NCBI GenBank assembly: GCA_002077045.2
Contig: KZ111141.1
Span: 2,067,275-2,131,274 of the forward strand
Length of the DNA stretch: 64,000 nucleotides
Reading direction: 5' to 3'
From: Rachicladosporium sp. CCFEE 5018
Lineage: Eukaryota; Ascomycota; Dothideomycetes; Cladosporiales; Cladosporiaceae
Shown here one piece after another: positions 10,965 to 20,419 of this stretch (position 1 is its first letter; every line of letters begins with the position of its first letter). The notes under the pieces were generated by a model, which worked only from the letters and a program-made list of their open reading frames with translations, was not told the DNA's origin and searched no databases. Position numbers and translations under genes: made by a program.

Positions 10965-11545
10965 TCATACGTTGACCTCGCTCAAATGACGGCCTGCTCG
11001 CCAGAGTACGGCGATTGGCACCGAGATTGACCAAGCATATGCTGCTGTCCGCGCATACGCCAGGGTATCATTCTTGATGCCGATATACAGTGCCATATAC
11101 AACGCTCGAGTACCGAAGAAGGTCAGCGCTGCTTTGTTGAGATCTTCCGTAGGCAGCTTCGCCACATTGCCGGCTACCTGGGTCGATCGTTAGCGAAAAT
11201 GCACAAGTGAAGCATCAGGGACAGGCTCGTACCATCGCAGCAGCAAACAGCGGGAACACCTCCATACTGTTGATGTGCGCTCCTCTCGCTCGAGTGAGTT
11301 GGTTCCAGGTCGCTGCTGGCAGCTTTGACTTCCAGGTATCGAGATTAGTTCGAGGCCTGGAACAGATCAGCACGCTGCCCAGGACAGGATCAATTGCAAA
11401 TAACTTACATGGCATTGGACATCTGGGTTTTGGTCGCGATCATGAGACTGGTGAGGTAGTAGCCATGCGGAACAATGCCGAAGACGAAGGCAGCGGGGAT
11501 GGCCTGGAGGGACCAGTTGTACGGGGCCGGGAGGGTAGAAGTCAT
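10965..11545 (-). CDS. MAPEG-family membrane protein
   Basis: Small integral membrane protein of the MAPEG family (glutathione transferase / eicosanoid-type enzymes; many fungal members lack an assigned substrate). Three exons: 11545-11409, 11356-11233 and 11177-10965, giving 157 residues. Introns have GTAAGT (11408) with CAG ending at 11357, and GTACGA (11232) with CAG ending at 11178; both joins keep frame. Hydrophobic helices are visible at about residues 12-32 (Ile-Pro-Ala-Ala-Phe-Val), 70-92, 107-123 and 128-148, matching four transmembrane segments. The family's Asn-Pro-Arg-like element appears as Met-Pro-Arg-Thr-Asn at the first junction, and Arg-Ala-x-x-Ala-His-x-Asn follows in exon 2. 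Length fits the family (about 150). Confidence 0.85.
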
Positions 11546-12598
11546 GATGGATGGCTTGAATGCTCGAATTGTGTGTTGAAATTGAGTATGCTTGTATTGT
11601 GATGTCAAGAGTCGCTGTATATGGGAGTATCAAGAGCCATATATACCCTTCGCAACTCTTGTTGACCGGGCGTCCCCGCGCCATGTTCGCCGTCAGACTT
11701 CCACCGATCTCTTGGTGAAGGATCTAGTTGCCTCTCCCAGCACTTGGTCAATGAAATTTACGAATCCAACATCCCGACTTCGTTCTTTGTACGCTCGCCG
11801 CGGTTCGCCAGCAAGCTCGAAAGAAGTTTTGTCTAGCAGAATTGTCCCACCAATGCCCGTTTGCGGACATGGATCTTCAGTGTCATGTGATCTAAAGTAC
11901 GCTGCTCCTACACGCCTACATCGTTTGCAAGCCACAACGTTGTCACCATGTCGAACAGTGCATAGACGTATGTCCGCTTCAGGCTATTGGACATCAGAGA
12001 ACTGATCATTGTCTTTTGACGAGTCTTATATGGTTACACCGCATCGTCCTCGGCGAGCCAGGTGCTGATAGACACTCACGGGGTAAGTGATCGTAGCACA
12101 AGACTCTGTAGACTCTCGAAAGAGCGAAGTTATGAATTGAGGGTATCGAGTGGCAGATATTGAAGATGGGCACACGTGAGAATGATCATACAAGCTAAAG
12201 TACACTTACAAGTCGCGTTGCACGCGGTCCCTCTTTCGCAGCTTGCGCATGCGAGCGTAGCACCAGTGCTATCGAGAGCACATAGTGGAACGGCTCATAA
12301 TCCGTGTGGCATCGTCGGTCGCGCATTACTGCACGAGGAAGCCCAAGCTAATGGCAGATTGCTTCCGTTTCACCATACTCGTCAAGTCGTCAGATCCGAG
12401 TCGGCTGGATGATGGCAATGCATCAGTGTCCGAAGCCATGGCTGCTGTACCTTTAGGACCAGCGTCTGGACCAGCGCGCAGATGCTAACTCTTATGCGAC
12501 CGGGCTTGACGACCAGCGATATCAGTGTCAGTGCCGAGTTCGTCTCGAGGAGACTGCCTGAAGTCAAGGCAGATCCCCATCCCGTAGACTTGCATATT
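11546..12598. other. intergenic, no gene seen
   Basis: About 1.05 kb between the MAPEG gene and the 3' end of CTU1. Short ORFs up to 137 codons exist on both strands but show no family signature and no convincing splice pattern. I saw no tRNA B-box and no repeat. Confidence 0.45.
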
Positions 12599-13927
12599 TC
12601 AGCCGACCTCGATGCCAGTGTGCGGTCGCGCCTTGTTAAGACCCTCAAGCAGCATACATGCCTTGCAAACAGCCTGCGATGACAGGTAGCCACACTTCTC
12701 GCACTGTCCGAGCTTCTGCTTCGGCGGAAGTGCTCGCTTGTCCGCACCACGACCGGCTGGCTTCTGTTTCTTCGTACGGGTCGGCAGGGTCACTGGCGCA
12801 AGCTGATCTCTGTCGTAATTCTGACCATCTGGGTGATCATTCGCAGCGGTGAGCGCGACTGTCTCGCAACTATGTGCACTGTCGAGTACATGATCGTTCT
12901 TGCTTGAGCGCGGCAGCTGTACCTCGGTCTCAATGCCGTTGACCTCAGCCTCTTCGTCCTGTCGCAGCTTGCGCTCCATGGCAGCCATCTCGCCACCGCT
13001 TTCTTTGGCATCACCGCACCCGCCGATCATCTCGACCTCTTCGCGCACTGCACCTTGCTCTTTTGGGACCAGGCGCGCCATGTCCATGCCGCTCTTGACA
13101 ACATCCAGGATGCTCTCTGGTCGTATGCGTTCCAGATTTTTAATCAGCGTCCTTGCCGAGCCGCGGAACGCTTCGGGCGAGTAAATGCATTCGGTACTGA
13201 AGTAGTCTAGCTTCTTGTGGTGCGCGTACATAACGATCTCCTTCTCGTAAGCGTAGATCATGGGCTTGCTCCGCTTGACATTTGTGATTGTGACTTTGCC
13301 ATCCGCCGACTTCGCCTTTGCGGCGCTAGGCGTGCTCGTGACTATGCTGGTCGCTCTGCTCAAGCGTGGAAGGTCTCCTCGAAGGAGATTCATCAAAACA
13401 GTCTCGGCTACATCGTCGGCATTATGTCCAGTGACTACGTGGCCCACTCCTAGCATAGCTGCGCCGCGGTCTAGTGCTTGTCGTCGGAAGACACCGCAGT
13501 ATGTGCACTTGCCTTTCTTGCCGATCTGTGCTACCACTTGGTCCATCGACCAGCCATAGAGTTCTTGATAGCTGACAATCTTGAGTGGCAGGTCCAAGTC
13601 CTCTGCATTTCGCTTGACCGCCTCCAAGCTGTGGTCTCTGTAGCCCGTGATGCCCTCATCGATACTGAGTAGGACCAAGTCCAATCCCCACTTTTGCCTC
13701 TCGTTTAAGGTCTTGAGCACCGAGGCGAGGACTGTACTATCTTTGCCGCCTGATGCGCCAATTGCCACTCTTTCACCAGGCTGGAACAGCTTCGACGATT
13801 CCACTGTCTCAGCGACCTCTTGCTCAAAGAGTGCAGTGAAGCATGGCGCGCATATTCTCGCGTGGTTCTTCGGGCGGAGGATTTGCGCTCTATTGATATG
13901 GCATATCTCGCACTCGCGAGGTGCCAT
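12599..13927 (-). CDS. NCS6: cytoplasmic tRNA 2-thiolation protein 1 (Ctu1/Ncs6)
   Basis: Catalytic subunit of the complex that adds sulfur to wobble U34 of tRNA Lys, Glu and Gln, using Urm1-delivered sulfur. Single exon, 442 residues. Visible elements: N-terminal zinc site Cys6/Cys9/Cys26/Cys29; ATP-binding PP-loop Ser-Gly-Gly-Lys-Asp-Ser-Thr at 59-65; central Cys141-x2-Cys144; Gly-His-Asn-Ala-Asp-Asp at about 167-172; and a C-terminal zinc site with Cys-Glu-Lys-Cys and Cys-Lys-Ala-Cys. Yeast Ncs6 has 359 residues; the extra length is a charged linker of roughly 100 residues between the catalytic domain and the last zinc site. A Urm1-pathway partner is not in the window. Confidence 0.96.
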   Translation of the reverse strand: MAPRECEICHINRAQILRPKNHARICAPCFTALFEQEVAETVESSKLFQPGERVAIGASGGKDSTVLASVLKTLNERQKWGLDLVLLSIDEGITGYRDHSLEAVKRNAEDLDLPLKIVSYQELYGWSMDQVVAQIGKKGKCTYCGVFRRQALDRGAAMLGVGHVVTGHNADDVAETVLMNLLRGDLPRLSRATSIVTSTPSAAKAKSADGKVTITNVKRSKPMIYAYEKEIVMYAHHKKLDYFSTECIYSPEAFRGSARTLIKNLERIRPESILDVVKSGMDMARLVPKEQGAVREEVEMIGGCGDAKESGGEMAAMERKLRQDEEAEVNGIETEVQLPRSSKNDHVLDSAHSCETVALTAANDHPDGQNYDRDQLAPVTLPTRTKKQKPAGRGADKRALPPKQKLGQCEKCGYLSSQAVCKACMLLEGLNKARPHTGIEVG

Positions 13928-14439
13928 CGTGAGTCGCGCGATCAGATGTACCGACTAGAATCATCTAAGAATTTCGACACAATGGTATCACATCAAAACG
14001 AGGTCGAAAGTTAAGTCGCTTGCAAGCACGTCGAACCATCCTGGAGCGATCGACAAATGTATTGATGCCAAGCATCCCAACTGAACGTTACATAAATCTA
14101 CATCTATGGAGTGACAACGGGCGATTACCGGTATTCCAATATGTCTTTGCTCCACTACCAGATCCTGCAGCCATTCTATCAACACCCACGTTTATCCCTG
14201 TTGCGGCTGTGCAATCGGCCGCCATCGAGTTGCACGCGCCGGCGATATTCGATGCAGCCCACACACATCTTTGCCTCTCCCGACAGTATCGCCCATGGTC
14301 TGCCACCGTACGATGGGTTGTGATCAAGCTTGATCGTGCATCCGCACTTCAGGACACATCCAGTACCCCGTTCAAGAACCGAACACTCAATTGTCGTACA
14401 TGCGATGTTTATGACTGGAATCCATCTCTGTTGCATAGC
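13928..14439. other. intergenic, unresolved plus-strand ORF
   Basis: Upstream region of CTU1 and downstream of the 14440 gene. A plus-strand ORF from 14020 to 14466 (148 codons) crosses it and overlaps the end of the minus-strand gene; it has no recognisable domain and I do not call it a gene. Confidence 0.4.
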
Positions 14440-15384
14440 TCAGTATGCAGGCACGCTGCGAAGTAGCAGCATGAGTTTCGGCCAAGTATTCGTCGTCTTA
14501 CTCTTGTGTTCGGTATCAGCCTCGTCCGCGTGGCTGCATCCCAGGGTCTGTCCGCGCTGCGTCGCATGCACGAAGACGCTCAGATCCAGGATCTTCAGGG
14601 CACGTGCGAAGCGCTTCAAGGAGGCTGGAGTGGGCGTGTTGGCCAGCTCTACTGGGATGCCGTATCCGCTTTCGACAATTGGCATATTGCCACAATCGCA
14701 GTCGTTCTCTGAATCTGCCCATCGACACTCCCGCATGCGTGGCTGGGGTAAGGTGAGGTAAGTGACCGTGGTCTGTGAGCCCTCATTGCCTTTCACCCAG
14801 TATCGCTGATTAGGCTGGACGTGAGAAGTCCAGACGCTGACGCCGAAGTGCTTCACCAAAAGATCACGATGCTCGTCGAAAAACCCGTCGACTGACGCCG
14901 CGTTCCCCACCCTGTCGATCCACGCCTGCTGCCAATCCTCGTGGATTGCGTCCTCGTCGTAATCGCCCAGCAGGTCTTTCCTTAGTATGTACTGAAAGTC
15001 GTACTCCAACCTCTGGTCGTCAGGTTCGAAGTCTGGATGCACGTCTCTGAACATCCTTGAGGGGTGCCAACTCGCAATTTCGCGCCAACGTTCCACCTTC
15101 TCCTCTCTCGTCATATGATCCAGGGTGCTGCACCGACCTTCGAAGCAACGCAACTCTGATTGCCACTCAGGCCTTTTTGCCTCACACGCCGCTCGGAAAA
15201 GGAGTCTCTCAATGACTTGGACTATCTCGATAGGAAGCTTTTGCACGGCCACTGCAGGACCAGTACCGTGGCGATTGCATAGGCGGAGTGTGATGATGGC
15301 GTCCAGTGTCTCAATGTATGCTTGTAGATGAGCTCCCAGCTTGTCGACCTTGACGGGCAGAGCCCAAGTGAGAGCGGCGTCCAT
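14440..15384 (-). CDS. F-box-like orphan protein
   Basis: Single exon, 314 residues, starting at the ATG at 15384. A Leu-Pro-Ile-Glu-Ile-Val segment at about residues 50-56, followed by amphipathic helix, resembles the start of a degenerate F-box, as in many expanded dothideomycete orphan families. The middle is acidic and Trp-rich (near 115-170), and Cys-x-Cys occurs near residue 230 (Asp-Cys-Asp-Cys-Gly). No other domain is recognised. If the F-box is real the protein could be a Skp1-binding adaptor, but this is a weak inference. Confidence 0.65.
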   Translation of the reverse strand: MDAALTWALPVKVDKLGAHLQAYIETLDAIITLRLCNRHGTGPAVAVQKLPIEIVQVIERLLFRAACEAKRPEWQSELRCFEGRCSTLDHMTREEKVERWREIASWHPSRMFRDVHPDFEPDDQRLEYDFQYILRKDLLGDYDEDAIHEDWQQAWIDRVGNAASVDGFFDEHRDLLVKHFGVSVWTSHVQPNQRYWVKGNEGSQTTVTYLTLPQPRMRECRWADSENDCDCGNMPIVESGYGIPVELANTPTPASLKRFARALKILDLSVFVHATQRGQTLGCSHADEADTEHKSKTTNTWPKLMLLLRSVPAY

Positions 15385-15898
15385 GGTTTAGATTCATGCC
15401 TGAAGTGAGGACAGTAAAGACTATTAACGAATGTTGAGGAATCAGGCCTTATGTACAGGCAAGTGTAGTGCAGCAGTGGTGGCAGATGTCAAGCGTTTGT
15501 AGGAGCTTTTTGCCAGAGGACAAGTGAAAGTGAATGGTGAAGTGAATGGGTAAGGTAGCGGTCTGGGAAGGTGAACGACAAAGGCAGACGTGACAAAGTC
15601 GCGATACCGCGGAGCATGTCAGTTTGCTTCCACTCTGGTGCAGTCGTCAGTGACCTGGACTGCGAAGTGGGCGATTTAGTGGTCGCTGTTTTGGAAGGCA
15701 CGATCGCGCTGAATTCCACCATCAATCGCATAGTACGTCCTTCATCGTGTCTACCATTCCCGAGAGCAAATCCTGATAGCTCCAAGCCACGACATTTCAT
15801 ATAACTAGCAACCTTCACGCATTCACGAGCAGACGATTCCGTCACCTTCCTCATGTCTCGAGCGAATTTAGTAGCACCACCTCTTGTTAAGTCCTCCA
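15385..15898. other. intergenic, 3' flank of Hop1
   Basis: About 510 bp between the Hop1 stop and the start of the F-box-like gene. A minus-strand ORF of 136 codons begins in a TGATG overlap with the Hop1 stop, but its product is unlike any family and it probably reflects the 3' UTR. Confidence 0.45.
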
Positions 15899-18312
15899 TC
15901 AGCGCTTGCTGCTCCTCGTGCTGCGTGTGTGCACAGAGAATGGACTTGACTCTCCTCCAGCATCGACTAAAGACTCTGACATCATCGTGAAGTGTTGCTG
16001 CTCACCCGCCGCTGTAGCAACCCTCTTCTCCGCCCTACCCTGCACATCTTGAGCGTCATTCTTCCGCTTCTTTCCTGCTGCAGGCAGCGTAGGAGTCTTG
16101 AAAGTGTTCGCGCGAGCTGGCAGATCAAGCCCGGAGCCCGGTGTCTCCGACACTCTATTGCTGCGTGCTGACTGTTGGGGAGTGGCCGCGGTAGGCATGT
16201 TGGCAGCAATCTTGAGGAGCTGCTGCCGGTGCTGGCGTGTTGCCTCATCTAGAGTTTCTGCCGAGTAAGCCTCGTAGTATTTACTGAGATGAGCAGTGGG
16301 ATCGAAGAATGTCTTGAACATCTCGGTATGCACAGCTGCCGCTGTTACCGGAACGAACAGCGGCTGCTTGGTGGCACGGAAACCATGCTTCTTCGAATTG
16401 ATTGCAGCGACCACAAAGGCGTTCTCCTTGAGGTAGGCATGCAATTTGCCAGCTTCGTCGACTGACATACCTGCCGCGATGTTAGCTTGTGGGTACAGGA
16501 AGCGCAGGACATGACGTACCAAGTAGCCGACCAAGGTCTTGCTTGGTGCCCATGCCATGTTCGTTGACCGAGTACAGGCCGCGCCTTTGGGGTGCAAGCG
16601 TTTGCAAGATCGCAAAGGTGGGACTATCGCTCTTGCCTAGTAGGCACCAGTAGCAGTAGTGGTCCTCTGGCAGTCTCGGATCTGACTCCCCGGTGTAGCC
16701 ATAGCAGTGTAGATGCTGCCACGTGCTACAAATCACACACTGGACCTGGTATGTCTGTTAGTGTGACTGATGGCGTGCATTGAGGCCAGCACTCACCATC
16801 TGCCCTTCCTCCTTTGCGTGTCCGCACGCGCACAAGATGGTTTCTCCAGTCGCAGTCACGGCACCCACCTTCGCTGCCATGCTTTGCGCACTCTTACGCA
16901 GACTCTTCGCGCCGCTAAGAATGGTCTCACGGACATGTGGGAGCAGTGTGATTGTTGTGATGGTTGGCAACACGTCTTCACGATGCTTCCGGGTGGACGA
17001 GGCGCGCAGTGTCGTGGGTGTCGCGGTGGCACTGTCAGCCTGGGGACCTCGGAAGGCTTGTTGGCTTTGTGTATCACCATAGATGAACTCTTCAGGCTTT
17101 AGCATGCTGTTCAGCGCATTATACATCTGCGGAATCTGACTTGATTGTGTGTACGGTCCATCCAGTACTCGACTTGCCTGTCGACTTGGCGCGAAGAGAG
17201 TCCGGCTGACTTCTCGTGGCTGTGCTCTCGGGTCAGGCTCAAGAGTACTGGCACGAGTGTCAGGTAGCCGGTCTACCTCTACTTCCGGTGGCGCAAGGAG
17301 ACTCAGGTGGGGGACCAGGAGCGTGAAGGTTGGCTTCTTCATCTGACTCAGTGTCGCAATTGTGCCTCCGTTCTTCTCTATCATGTGTGAGATAGTGATT
17401 GCAGTCCTGTGGATGTCAGCCAGTGACCGTGTGCTTTAGCCCACGTACGCGCGGCTTACTGGTGACATCCCGAACCAAGCTGCATGGTCGTGGATTGACG
17501 TTCCCAACCGTCAAGCTGTGGGAACAGCAGATCATCTCTCAACCCAGGGATGAAGTTAGTCACGGTCCTAGACTGTGGCACAGCGTTGTTATACCACAGT
17601 TGCATCGATAGCAGCCTTTTATCTGGAACTAATGTCAGCAAAACTCAGACTTCAGAAGTGAGCCACTACGTACTCGGGAGCTCAGGCATATCCTTGCACA
17701 TGGTATTGATCCCTCGCACAAGCGTCTGCAAAGCCTTGTTCGTCGACTGGACGGTCGCGGAAGGCGTGAGTGGCTTGCCCATATGCACACCAATAGGCAC
17801 ACGCTTCGCTGCAACAGGATCGCTGTATTGAATTGTGAACGTGTACGTTTCAAGCACGGCAGTTCTTTGCTTGGGGTCGACATTGACCAAGACCTCGACT
17901 GCTCGGAGATTACCAGAATCGATCTCATTGAACGCGCTATTTTCCTGCGTACAGTCAGCCCTGAACGTAGTAATGCTATCAGCGGCCTACTCACAAGCCA
18001 GTCGAGAAACTTGTCTGCTCGCCTACTGCGCCCTCGCCGGAGCACTGGCAGCTTCGTGTGCGGCTTCGCTGCTTTCTTGCCATCCTCTGGCATGTTTGCG
18101 CTTGCGAAATCCTCATATGGCAAGACGTCGTCGCGCATCTCGTAGTACCGATTGTCGAAGGCCTTCGAAGGGAACAGGTCACGTACGTATGTGAGACTGC
18201 TCAAGGCGCTATGGAGCATCGTCTGCACCATAACCTGACTTTGCTTCTGAGTCATAACGGTCTGCGTAACGGTCTGCGCCGTCCGCTGCTTCACGAGCTG
18301 AACGTTAGCCAT
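15899..18312 (-). CDS. HOP1: meiotic HORMA-domain protein Hop1
   Basis: Chromosome-axis protein of meiosis that recruits the recombination and checkpoint machinery. I assemble six exons: 18312-17995, 17944-17674, 17628-17460, 17406-16797, 16745-16520 and 16470-15899. All donors are GTRMGY-like (GTGAGT, GTACGT, GTAAGC, GTGAGT, GTACGT), all acceptors are YAG, and frame is kept throughout for 721 residues. The HORMA domain covers about residues 15-260, including Pro-Asp-Lys-Arg-Leu-Leu-Ser-Met at the exon 2/3 join. A PHD-type zinc finger has Cys445, Cys447, Cys459, Cys462, His467 or His469, Cys470, Cys487 and Cys490, followed by a helical winged-helix-like region. This matches the chromatin-binding region known in Hop1 proteins. 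The C terminus is basic and may carry the closure motif. Exon 3 could start 6 bases later without a frame change. Confidence 0.92.
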
Positions 18313-20419
18313 GGTGAGTTGCAAGGTAAGTCTTATGTTGTCGATTAGGATCCTTGCTGCGCCAATTGTGTTTAGTCGCTGCAGTGGCGATGCTGCGCTC
18401 TTCCGGTCTCCAACGCAGGCACGGGCACCTGCATGGGATTGGTAATTAGCGATGAGAATTGTTGGAGCAGTATGAGCGGGCGACGGGGTGTTCTGTAAGA
18501 TATCTATCGTGACATGAGAGGAAAATTGCTCAACAGGGCAAGAGCGAGCATCGACTCAAATCTGGCAGGCGCGCCTCACTCATTAAGCTTGTTTGGACTT
18601 CAGACGAGTTTGGCCACCTACGCATGCCTCGCTATAGCCCCCATGAGCTCTCATACTCACTGTCTTGACGCTTTCAGATTCTGATATCACGTGCAGTCGT
18701 CCACGTCAATTGAACCATCGTGCTCCATAGGTCACACATCATCCTGCTCTCTCTTCTAACACCTACATGTAACTTTTGCATGCTGGAATTGACTGTTCGA
18801 CCACTCCTTGGAATTGTCACTCGTACGGATGTGCATCTCTTCACCAGGTGGTGCCTCGCCATGAAGCCTCGCATCCTGCCATATCGCATTGCGGCCACGA
18901 AGGGCTCCAGTACCGCAGCGAGATACACCATGACGCCGCGCCAGCTATAATGATTTACTCGCTAGGCTATGGCCTGGCAAGGAGCCTGGTTTCCACATCA
19001 TGAGGTATTGGCAGACACGGCTGTCTGGATGATGGCCTGCGGATCGAGCAGCTAGGCCGAAGACACTCCGAAGGCAGCTCGAGTAGCGGTATCCGCTCTG
19101 TCGCGATGGCGGACACTTGCTGGAATGAGACCAGTCAGGGTGGTGTTGATGCAGGTCGTCGATGGCTCGAATGTCCAGCTCGTTGCCAACAGCTCTTGGC
19201 TTCATGTCCGGCATCCCCTTTTGGGAACCGCATAGCATATGCTGGACTTCACTTCATTCACGTGCTGGTCAACTACGTGCTGGTCAACTACGTGCACACC
19301 TATTGATGCATATTCAATACTCACAGCCTTGGACAGAGCGCTCCAGCGCAGGCGGATCACTGAAAGCGCGTATCGGTCACAGTATCGCTCAATCACGCCC
19401 TCTGTCAGAACACCGTCCGAGATGCGGACAACGGCAGTACCATGACTCCAAAGATCCAAAGTCTCGAAACTCAGTGGTGTCGATTGCTCAAACGTCTGAT
19501 GCCACTGTTCAGATTCGTTCAGGGCATTGTCGTGGACATGTCCGCTCAACGCGACGACCTCTATCCCTTGAGTCTGAGCCGCCGAGCGACAGCGGACGTG
19601 CGCAGTTTCCGTTTGTGATACCACCTGGGCCGGGCACACGGCTCGTAGACTTCTCGATACTCTAGCGGCCAGTCACGACTTCAAGACTTGTTTGGTAGCG
19701 TGGTAAATGTGCAACCTTGAGCTGGTCCGGCTAGCGATTGAGAATCGTTCACCGCGGCGGGGCTCCCGGATGTCTCGCATGAGATGGCGAGTCGAGCTGG
19801 GAAATGTGCGGTGCGCTCGCCCGGATTGGACTCTGGATGATAGGGCAATAGCGCTGAAAGTCGACGGTATAATGACGCGTGCTCTGCGTATCTCCATTTT
19901 CGCTCAACCACTTCGTCCCTCCATGTTCACCAGTCACCCCTCACGTTCTCCCCAAACGTGAACACCTCACGATGAATATTCAAGAAGATATCGCTGACCC
20001 GACTGCACTCAACATTGTTGTGGTGATGAGTTGCTCACGACGAAGATCTACGATCTACGATCTGGCGAACACCTTTGGCCGAGCAAGCGGGCTGGTTGAT
20101 CTCCCTCGGTCGCGACTTCCTCCACCCGCACTCCTCGCAGCGCATTCCACTTCGTCTGGTCACGCGTTGCGCCCCGCCTCACCGTGGCTCAGCAACGAGA
20201 CTACACCATATTAGGCTGTTGCTTGGCTGTTTTCTCACACTGCCATTTTAGAACGCTGCACTTCACTTGTGTGGACCCACCCCCCGACAGAGCCTCCGCA
20301 ACGCTACTGCGTCAATCTTTACCTCTTTGCTCACTCAAACTCGATCACGACCAGAGCGTTCGTCGCTGTTGCATCTTGTAGTCCGAACTAGCCACTCACC
20401 ACCATCACGCACCGTCATC
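18313..20419. other. 2.1-kb gene-poor region
   Basis: Between Hop1 (minus) and the YTH gene (plus). Several ORFs of 60-170 codons occur in all frames, none with a recognised domain or a consistent exon pattern. It contains a short tandem repeat at 19261-19295. The last 400 bases before 20420 are pyrimidine-rich and probably contain the YTH promoter and leader. No transposon ends, tRNA or long repeat were seen. Confidence 0.5.
19261..19295. repeat. 15-bp tandem repeat, about 2.4 copies
   Basis: The unit CGTGCTGGTCAACTA is present twice perfectly (19261-19275 and 19276-19290), with a partial third copy. It lies in non-coding sequence. Confidence 0.85.

Noticed and set aside
14020..14466. 148-codon plus-strand ORF downstream of the F-box-like gene
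   Set aside because: Overlaps a better-supported minus-strand gene and has no domain.
15489..15899. 136-codon minus-strand ORF overlapping the Hop1 stop by TGATG
   Set aside because: No family features, and fungal mRNAs do not normally use coupled starts; most likely 3' UTR.
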